64,000 nt of DNA, from the NCBI GenBank assembly GCA_026707945.1, contig JAPOVV010000041.1:105584-169583 (forward strand), given 5' to 3'. The DNA is from Gammaproteobacteria bacterium (GTDB taxonomy: Bacteria > Pseudomonadota > Gammaproteobacteria > Pseudomonadales > Azotimanducaceae). Shown one piece after another: positions 46,248 to 52,400 of this stretch (within the stretch, counting starts at the first letter, position 1; every line of letters starts with the position of its first letter). Position numbers and translations under genes: made by a program. A model generated the notes under the pieces. The model worked only from the letters and a program-made list of their open reading frames with translations, was not told where the DNA came from and made no database searches.

Positions 46248-46862
46248 TTGAAGAGATTTACTCAGTTGCTTGCGATTGTCTTTGTCACACTGCTGACGGC
46301 TGCTTGCGAAAATCAGAGTGTACAGGAATTGAAATCCTTGGTTGATTGGAATCCGGAATATACGAAAAACTGGGCGCCGTCGATCGGGGCTTCGCTTCCT
46401 GCGCTCTCCGTTAAGGATACAAACGGCAATACGCTGGATTTCAATGATCTTAAGGGAGAGAAGGGGTTGCTCATTTTCTTTGTACGCTCTACAAACTGGT
46501 GACCATACTGTAAGACTCAGCTCGTGCAGCTGAACGAACGTTTCGAAGAATTCCAGTCTCTTGGTGTGAACATCGCAGCCATCTCGTATGACTCGCATGA
46601 ACAAAACTCTTCTTTTGCGGAAGAGCAAAATCTAAAGTACCCGATTCTCGCCGACCAAGATGCGACCACGGTCAAAGGCTTTGGCATCCTTAACGAGGAG
46701 TACACCGTCGGGCATCCCGCTTACGGAATTCCACATCCAGGCATCATTTTCGTGCTTCCAGACGCAACTATCAATTTCAAGCGTGCGGTCCCCGGCTACA
46801 AGGAACGACCAAACTTGGATGAGTTGGTGCTAGCAGTGCAACAAGCGGCTCTGTCGTCATAG
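46248..46862 (+). CDS. Redoxin-family lipoprotein with in-frame TGA, predicted selenoprotein (Prx-like, UxxC)
   Basis: 204 aa if the TGA at 46500-46502 is read as selenocysteine (residue 85). TTG start with GGGGAG 7 bases upstream. Lipobox LTAAC (Cys20). The thioredoxin-fold active site reads STNW-U-PYCKTQLVQLNER, exactly where relatives have WCPYC, so Sec85 and Cys88 form a UxxC pair. After the TGA the frame continues intact for 119 codons with family motifs (AISYDSHEQNSSFAEEQNLK, ILADQDATTVKGFGI, GIPHPGIIFVLPDATINFKR). AhpC/TSA-like thiol redox protein, probably in the periplasm on a lipid anchor. A hairpin suited to SECIS follows the TGA. The alternative is a Cys-to-stop mutation or a sequencing error. 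Confidence 0.85.
46500..46533 (+). promoter_or_regulatory. Candidate bacterial SECIS element
   Basis: After the TGA (46500-46502), TCAGCT (46517-46522) pairs with AGCTGA (46528-46533) around the loop CGTGC. The loop starts 20 bases after the TGA and has G as its second base, both inside the loose bacterial SECIS consensus (short stem, G in the first two loop positions, about 16-37 bases from UGA). A 6-base-pair stem is modest, so on its own this is weak. It gains weight from the active-site context. Confidence 0.6.
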
Positions 46863-46914
46863 CAACGTTTCCTTCGCATGAAAACGCTCAAAACGCGTTT
46901 TGGGTCGTGTGTGC

Positions 46915-47784
46915 ATGAGATCACCTGCGCTATTGTCCTTAAGAGCATCGATTACCCTGTGCGCTATATTCCTCACATCTTCGTGTTCCGCCATCATTTC
47001 AGGGTTTACCAACAGTATTGCGGAAGACCTGTCGGCGGCGGTTCTCGGTAGTCTTGATTTTGGCGTTGTTGAAGAAGGGTTACCTGCATACCTATTGCTC
47101 GTGGATGCGCTGGTTGAAGGCAATCCAAACGACGCCGCGTTATTGAATACTGCGGCGATGCTTAATGGGTCATACGCGTCAGGCTTTGTTGAAGATGAAT
47201 CAAGACGACAGTACTTTGCTACGAAGGGAAAGCAACTTGCATTGCGAGCAAGTTGTCAACATAAACAAGCGTTTTGCGATTTTCTCGATGCACCGTTCGT
47301 GGAATTCAGAAAAAGAATCAATAACACCTCGATACGGGATATTGAATACCTCTACATTCTCGCAAGCAACTGGTCTGGTTGGATTCAAGCACATTCAGCA
47401 GATTACGTGGCCATCGCGGAACTACCGAAAGCTAAGTACCTGATGGAACATGTCATTAAGTTAGATGCAACATATGCAAGAGGTTCACCATTCATCTATA
47501 TGGGGGTCTTTGCAACATTCCTTCCTGCAGCTTTGGGCGGTGAACCAGAAGTAGGGCGGGAGAACTTCGAGCGTGCCATAGAGATAAGTGATGGTGAGAA
47601 TCTATATGCGAAATCGATGATGGCGGAGATGTACGCGCGTGCGATCTTTGACCGCGATTTGCATGATCGCCTAGTAACCGAGGTCCTTGAATCAGACCCC
47701 GAAGCTGGTGATCTCACGCTACAGAACGTGGTTGCGCAGAAGCTTGCATTGCAACTAAAGGAATCGGCTGATGACTTTTTCTAG
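46915..47784 (+). CDS. TRAP transporter T-component lipoprotein (TatT)
   Basis: 289 aa from ATG 46915 (a TTG 15 bases upstream is less likely). Lipobox FLTSSC. TatT family features: FTNSIAEDLSAAVLGSLDFG near the start, EEGLPAYLLLVDALVEGNPN, LASNWSGWIQAHSADYVAIA, and GSPFIYMGVFATFLPAALGG. TatT forms a trimer with a central pore that docks the TatP binding protein, known from the Treponema homologue. Outer- or inner-membrane-anchored on the periplasmic side. The gene begins 52 bases after the selenoprotein stop and overlaps tatP by 14 bases. Confidence 0.9.
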   Translation: MRSPALLSLRASITLCAIFLTSSCSAIISGFTNSIAEDLSAAVLGSLDFGVVEEGLPAYLLLVDALVEGNPNDAALLNTAAMLNGSYASGFVEDESRRQYFATKGKQLALRASCQHKQAFCDFLDAPFVEFRKRINNTSIRDIEYLYILASNWSGWIQAHSADYVAIAELPKAKYLMEHVIKLDATYARGSPFIYMGVFATFLPAALGGEPEVGRENFERAIEISDGENLYAKSMMAEMYARAIFDRDLHDRLVTEVLESDPEAGDLTLQNVVAQKLALQLKESADDFF

Positions 47785-48790
47785 AAGGCTACTTGCCAAT
47801 GCTCTGATCCTTGCCTCTATTGTGGCATTGGGACCGTATGTAGCTGCCGAAACGACTTTCAAGATCGCCACAGTTTCCCCCGACGGTTCAGCTTGGATGC
47901 GAGACCTAAGACGTACAACGAGTTTGATTGAGGCACAAACCGAGGGGCGTGTGAAGTTTCGGGTCTATCCTGGCGGTGTGATGGGCGATGACCGTGCCGT
48001 GTTGAGGAAAATGCGTGCTCGTCAATTGCATGGCGGCATCCTACAAACAGGTGCACTTGAACCCATAAGTTCGGCCGTGCAGCTATACAACCTGCCGATG
48101 TTCTTTCGCGATTTCGACGAAGTCACGAAGATTCGAGCCGAGATGGACCATATCTTGATCGAAGATCTCGCAGAACATGGTTTCGAATCGTTCGGTTTCG
48201 TCGGTGTCGGATTCGCAAACGCGATGAGCTCGAAATCCGGTACCGCAATTGAAGATGCGCGTAGACTCAAAGTCTGGGCACCTAAAGGTGACGCCGGTGC
48301 TGTGCGCCTACTGGCTGCTTTTGGGATAGTGCCAGTACCGCTGTCGATTGTTGACGTGCTAGCGGGTTTACAAACGGGCTTGATAGATACCGTTGCAGTG
48401 CCACCAACGGCGGCAATCGTCCTACAGTGGCACACTCAGCTAGACTACATATTGGACCTGCCATTCATGTACATCTATAGCGTCTTCGTGCTTGACGCGA
48501 GACAGTTTGCTCGTCTTGAAACTAGCGATCAAGAATTAGTTCGAAAGACGTTCCGAACATTTCTCAAGAGAGTCGAACAGCAAAATTACGCCGATCACGA
48601 TCGAGCACTCGCCGCATTAGAGAGACAAGGTCTGACCGTATTGAAACCGTCTGACGAAGAGGTCGCTGCGTGGCGCGAAGCCGCTGACCGTGCGGCTGCC
48701 TCTTGGGTCGACAATGAGATTCTCGTACGAGAGCACGTGAAACTCTTAGAAAGAACGGTGTCCACTTACCGTGAGTCAGCTGCTAGATAA
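47771..48790 (+). CDS. dctP: TRAP transporter substrate-binding protein (TatP/DctP type)
   Basis: 339 aa, ATG start. Signal peptide ending near PYVAAETTFKIA. DctP family: TVSPDGSAWMRDLRR, KFRVYPGGVMGDDRAVLRKM, LHGGILQTGALEPI, RRLKVWAPKGDAGAVRLLAA, and VPLSIVDVLAGLQTGLIDTV. The conserved Arg that salt-bridges a carboxylate usually falls in the LKVWAP region. The TatT partner suggests a hydrophobic or large organic acid ligand rather than a C4-dicarboxylate (inference). Overlaps dctQ by 20 bases. Confidence 0.92.
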   Translation: MTFSRRLLANALILASIVALGPYVAAETTFKIATVSPDGSAWMRDLRRTTSLIEAQTEGRVKFRVYPGGVMGDDRAVLRKMRARQLHGGILQTGALEPISSAVQLYNLPMFFRDFDEVTKIRAEMDHILIEDLAEHGFESFGFVGVGFANAMSSKSGTAIEDARRLKVWAPKGDAGAVRLLAAFGIVPVPLSIVDVLAGLQTGLIDTVAVPPTAAIVLQWHTQLDYILDLPFMYIYSVFVLDARQFARLETSDQELVRKTFRTFLKRVEQQNYADHDRALAALERQGLTVLKPSDEEVAAWREAADRAAASWVDNEILVREHVKLLERTVSTYRESAAR

Positions 48791-49244
48791 ATTAACGGTC
48801 ACACTTCGGTGGATTGGTAACGCTCTGCTGGTCGGGTTGTTCCTGACCATGTTGCTTGTTGCTGCTATGCAAGTGATCGCTCGTGAGTTTGGTCTAGGTT
48901 TTTACTGGGGCGATGATCTCGTTCGAATGGCCGTTCTTTGGGTCACAATGGTTGGTGCGGTCATTGCGATTGGCGATAGTAAACATATTCGGATCGACTT
49001 AATCGATCGCCTTCTTTCAGAAGTCACGAGGCGGATTGCATGGGTGATCTCGTGCTTGGGTACTGCCGTCATTTGTGCCTTCTTCGGTTACTACTCGCTT
49101 GACATGGTAGGTTGGGATTACGTAGACGGTACGCCTGGGGTTGGTCAAGCACCAGCTTGGATATTCGAAACCGTCATTCCCGGTTCGGCCTTTCTTATGA
49201 CGCTTCGTTTTACTTTGCAGGCTTTCATCAAACCCGCGACATGA
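48771..49244 (+). CDS. dctQ: TRAP transporter small permease (DctQ)
   Basis: 157 aa, GTG start inside the end of dctP. Four membrane helices (WIGNALLVGLFLTMLLVAAM, RMAVLWVTMVGAVIAIGDSK, VISCLGTAVICAFFGYYSLD, FETVIPGSAFLMTLRFTLQA). The motif VIAIGDSKHIRIDLID is the DctQ signature region after helix 2. Inner membrane; joins with DctM to form the transporter. Overlaps dctM by ATGA. Confidence 0.92.
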   Translation: MSQLLDKLTVTLRWIGNALLVGLFLTMLLVAAMQVIAREFGLGFYWGDDLVRMAVLWVTMVGAVIAIGDSKHIRIDLIDRLLSEVTRRIAWVISCLGTAVICAFFGYYSLDMVGWDYVDGTPGVGQAPAWIFETVIPGSAFLMTLRFTLQAFIKPAT

Positions 49245-50518
49245 TCTGGCTCGCGGTAGCGCTGCTGCTAGTTCTTGCCCTTATCGGCATGCCACTATTC
49301 GCGGTGGTATTGGCAGGTGCGATGCTCGGATTCATCGCCGCTGGCGTTGACCTATCGGTAGTCGCCTTAGAGGTCTACCGAATAGCTGACACACCACTGC
49401 TCGTTTCGCTACCACTGTTCACGTTTGCGGGTTATTTGATGACCGCCAGCAATTCCGCTCAACGATTAATGGCGCTAACCAGGGCTTTATTCGGATGGAT
49501 GCCTGCGGGTTTAGCCATTGTCGGTTTCGTGGCGTGTGCAGTTTTCACTGCATTAACTGGCGCATCGGGCGTCACGATTGTGGCGATAGGGGCGCTACTG
49601 TTTCCGATGCTTTTGAAAGCTGGTTACGGTGAGCGATTCAGTCTAGGTATGGTCACGACGTCGGGTAGCCTTGGTGTCTTGATTGTTCCTTCCGTTCCTT
49701 TGATCCTGTTTGGCGTTATTGCTCAGCAGATCGACGTCGGCGTATCGTTCACGATTCCGCAACTGTTTCTCGCCGGAATGGTGCCAGTGCTGTTGATGTT
49801 ACTTGCGCTTGCTGGCTACACGCTTTGGAGTCAACGCGGAATTGAGCGTACGGCTTTTTCAATAGATGCAGTGAAGAGCGCATTTTGGGAAGCCCGATAT
49901 GAAATCCCACTCCCGTTTGTCATACTAGGTGCGATATATTCAGGTTATTTTGCGATATCAGAAGCGGCTGCGATCACAGCGTTGTACGTATTGATTGTTG
50001 AAGTGTTTCTCTATCGAGAAGTGACGTTTCGACAACTACCGATTGTTATCCGCGAATCGATGGTCATGGTGGGCAGCATCATCTTGATTCTGGGCGCGGC
50101 GCTTGCGCTTACAGGATATTTCGTCGATGCTCAAATACCACAGCAGCTCTTCGAATTTATCCACGAAAGGGTTAGTAATCCGATCGTGTTCCTCATTCTG
50201 CTAAATCTATTGCTTTTGATCCTGGGCGCGTTCCTTGATGTATTCTCCGCGACGGTCATCATGGTGCCTCTCATTCTGCCCATCGCCGTTCAATATGGAA
50301 TCCATCCCTTACACCTCGGCGTCATATTTATCGCTAACCTGCAAATTGGATATTTCACGCCACCGATCGGGATGAACCTGTTCATCGCGAGCTATCGGTT
50401 CGAGCGACCTGTACTTGAACTCTATCGCGCGTGTTTACCGTTCATGGTTGTGCTCTTGTTCGTGCTTTTGCTGGTAACCTATGTACCGACGCTCTCACTC
50501 TGGTTCTTAAACCTTTAG
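49241..50518 (+). CDS. dctM: TRAP transporter large permease (DctM)
   Basis: 425 aa from ATG 49241, overlapping the dctQ stop; a longer frame running back into dctQ is not the start. About twelve helices: MIWLAVALLLVLALIGMPLF, LVSLPLFTFAGYLMTASNSA (the conserved SxPLFxLxG pattern), ALTGASGVTIVAIGALLFPM, SGSLGVLIVPSVPLILFG, ISEAAAITALYVLI, and LQIGYFTPPIGMNLFIAS near the end. Na+-driven import with DctP and DctQ. Last gene of the TRAP operon; galU starts 3 bases after its stop. Confidence 0.94.
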   Translation: MIWLAVALLLVLALIGMPLFAVVLAGAMLGFIAAGVDLSVVALEVYRIADTPLLVSLPLFTFAGYLMTASNSAQRLMALTRALFGWMPAGLAIVGFVACAVFTALTGASGVTIVAIGALLFPMLLKAGYGERFSLGMVTTSGSLGVLIVPSVPLILFGVIAQQIDVGVSFTIPQLFLAGMVPVLLMLLALAGYTLWSQRGIERTAFSIDAVKSAFWEARYEIPLPFVILGAIYSGYFAISEAAAITALYVLIVEVFLYREVTFRQLPIVIRESMVMVGSIILILGAALALTGYFVDAQIPQQLFEFIHERVSNPIVFLILLNLLLLILGAFLDVFSATVIMVPLILPIAVQYGIHPLHLGVIFIANLQIGYFTPPIGMNLFIASYRFERPVLELYRACLPFMVVLLFVLLLVTYVPTLSLWFLNL

Positions 50519-50520
50519 CC

Positions 50521-51363
50521 GTGATTAAAAAATGCCTGTTTCTAGTCGCGGGATTCGGTACGCGGTTTCTTCCTGCGACGAAGGCGATGCCGAAAGAGAT
50601 GATGCCGGTATTGGACAAACCGCTCGTTCAATACGGGGTGGAAGAGGCTCTAGTTGCGGGCATGTCCGAGATTTGTTTTGTGACCGGACGTACCAAGCGA
50701 GCAATTGAGGATCACTTCGACGACAATGTCGAATTAGATTTTCACGTCAAAGACACAGCTCGCGAGGAAGGACTAAGCGGAATTCGAGAACTGATGAGCA
50801 AGTGCACGTTCTCGTACACACGTCAAGCGCAAATGCTCGGATCTGGACATGCCGTCAAGTTAGGCCAAATCCTTACGGGCGACTTGCCTTTCGGTGTGGT
50901 CTTGTCAGACGATCTATGTTTCGGGGAAGAACGCAACGTCCTTCATCAGTTACTTGACGTTTACGAAAAGTATCGATGCTCGGTTGTTGCGGTACAGGAA
51001 GTTCCTCGCGAACTATCGGACCGATACGGGATTGTCGCGGGTGAGTTGATCGAAGATGGTATAGTCGACGTGACGTCGTTGATAGAGAAACCCGCGCCTG
51101 TTGATGCTCCTTCGAATTTGGGTATTGTTGGCAGATATATTCTGACTCCGGATATATACGACGCATTGGATCGAATCGAACCCGGTGTGAGTGGTGAATA
51201 TCAGCTTACGGACGCGATTGACGTGTTGGCGAAGGAACAGCGGGTGTTGGCTTGTAAGTTTCAAGGTAAACGCTTCGACTGTGGGTCTTTGGAAGGGTTT
51301 GTCGCAGCAACGAATTACTGTTACCGATTGCGATTCGGTAGCTTGCCAGTTCCTGAGTGTTAA
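50521..51363 (+). CDS. galU: UTP-glucose-1-phosphate uridylyltransferase
   Basis: 280 aa from GTG 50521; the start is set by the family opening MIKKCLFLVAGFGTRFLPAT. Makes UDP-glucose for surface polysaccharides and lipopolysaccharide. Seen: TKAMPKEMMPVLDKPLVQYG, QAQMLGSGHAVKLGQILTGD, GVVLSDDLC, YILTPDIYDALDRIEPGVSG, and KRFDCGSLEGFVAA. It starts 3 bases after dctM, probably in the same transcript, and precedes the exbB-exbD-lpxK block. Confidence 0.95.
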   Translation: MIKKCLFLVAGFGTRFLPATKAMPKEMMPVLDKPLVQYGVEEALVAGMSEICFVTGRTKRAIEDHFDDNVELDFHVKDTAREEGLSGIRELMSKCTFSYTRQAQMLGSGHAVKLGQILTGDLPFGVVLSDDLCFGEERNVLHQLLDVYEKYRCSVVAVQEVPRELSDRYGIVAGELIEDGIVDVTSLIEKPAPVDAPSNLGIVGRYILTPDIYDALDRIEPGVSGEYQLTDAIDVLAKEQRVLACKFQGKRFDCGSLEGFVAATNYCYRLRFGSLPVPEC

Positions 51364-51390
51364 ACGCTTGTTTTGCGGGTCTAATCGACC

Positions 51391-51984
51391 ATGATCGAAC
51401 AGTTGATGAGCGGCGGATGGGTGATGGTGCCTTTGGCCGTGTTCAGCATAGTGGCATTGGCAATTTGCCTGAATCGATTTTGGCAGCTAGGCTACGAGCA
51501 AGTATTCCCGTCAATGGTGCAAGAGGCTTTAACGGGCAAAGAATCGATTGAATTAGCGCCGGTTGAGGGACGATCTAGTTCGCTTCAAAACGTAGCGCTA
51601 GGGGTGTTGAATCACCGAAACGATACTGTCGAAATTGCTGTCGCGGCGATGGAGGACGTACTGATCACTGAGGTGCAGTGGTTAGAGCGCTACTTGACGA
51701 CGCTAGGCACCATTGCGTCTATTTCGCCATTGCTCGGACTTTTGGGTACCGTGTTAGGCATGATCGAGGTCTTTCAAGCGTTGAACACAACGGGCGCACG
51801 GGATCCGAGCGTATTTTCTGGCGGTATCGGCGAAGCGCTCATCACGACGGCTTTTGGCCTCTGTATCGCGATTCCAGCGCTAATCTGTCATCGCCACTTT
51901 CAACGACGTGTTGACGAGTTTGCGCAACAGCTTGAACAAGAAGGTCGGCTCCTGATCGGCAGACTATTCAGATCCGAGAATTGA
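51391..51984 (+). CDS. exbB: ExbB/TolQ-type proton channel protein
   Basis: 197 aa, ATG start. Three membrane helices: MVPLAVFSIVALAICLNRFW, LTTLGTIASISPLLGLLGTV, GGIGEALITTAFGLCIAIPA. MotA/TolQ/ExbB family signature GLLGTVLGMIEVFQAL. With ExbD it uses the proton gradient to drive TonB or a Tol-like complex. Its place directly before msbA/lpxK matches the exbB-exbD-lpxK arrangement in Pseudomonas and Xanthomonas. It could energise the large TonB receptor in this window (inference). Confidence 0.92.
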   Translation: MIEQLMSGGWVMVPLAVFSIVALAICLNRFWQLGYEQVFPSMVQEALTGKESIELAPVEGRSSSLQNVALGVLNHRNDTVEIAVAAMEDVLITEVQWLERYLTTLGTIASISPLLGLLGTVLGMIEVFQALNTTGARDPSVFSGGIGEALITTAFGLCIAIPALICHRHFQRRVDEFAQQLEQEGRLLIGRLFRSEN

Positions 51985-52400
51985 TGAAGTCTCGTACACG
52001 CCGCAGTGATGCGATAGGGATCGAAATTGCACCATTAATCGACATCGTGTTCATCTTGCTCATTTTCTTCGTGGTGACTTCCACATTTATTCGGGAGAAC
52101 GCACTTGAGATTGATTTGCCTGCTTCCCATAGCTCGATTGACCCGGATACAAGAGATGCGATTGAGATCGTCATATCGGCTGACAATGAAATTAGAGTAG
52201 CCGATAAATTGATTCCGACAGCAACTGTGAACGCTCTTAAAGCCGAGTTGGAGGTCATTGCATCGAAGCTCGATTCAGGAAATGTCATCGTGAGAGCGGA
52301 CGCAACAGCGCATCACGCAACCGTCGTGCACGTATTGGATGCGGCGAGTCTGCTTGGTTTAACGGAAATCAGCATTGTGACGGTCGAAGCAAATGACTGA
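51984..52400 (+). CDS. exbD: ExbD/TolR-type protein
   Basis: 138 aa from ATG 51984, overlapping the exbB stop by one base (TGATG). A single N-terminal membrane helix carries the conserved Asp (IEIAPLIDIVFILLIFFVVT), which is the proton-carrying residue. A periplasmic domain follows, with VIVRADATAHHATVVHVLDA. Partner of ExbB. The stop overlaps the MsbA-LpxK gene by 8 bases, so all three are translated together. Confidence 0.92.
   Translation: MKSRTRRSDAIGIEIAPLIDIVFILLIFFVVTSTFIRENALEIDLPASHSSIDPDTRDAIEIVISADNEIRVADKLIPTATVNALKAELEVIASKLDSGNVIVRADATAHHATVVHVLDAASLLGLTEISIVTVEAND

Noticed and set aside
46248..46502. Truncated 84-aa redoxin followed by a separate 112-aa gene
   Set aside because: Both halves are in the same frame, join at the redox motif, and neither makes a complete fold. 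Selenocysteine at the TGA explains them better. A true nonsense mutation remains possible and is noted.
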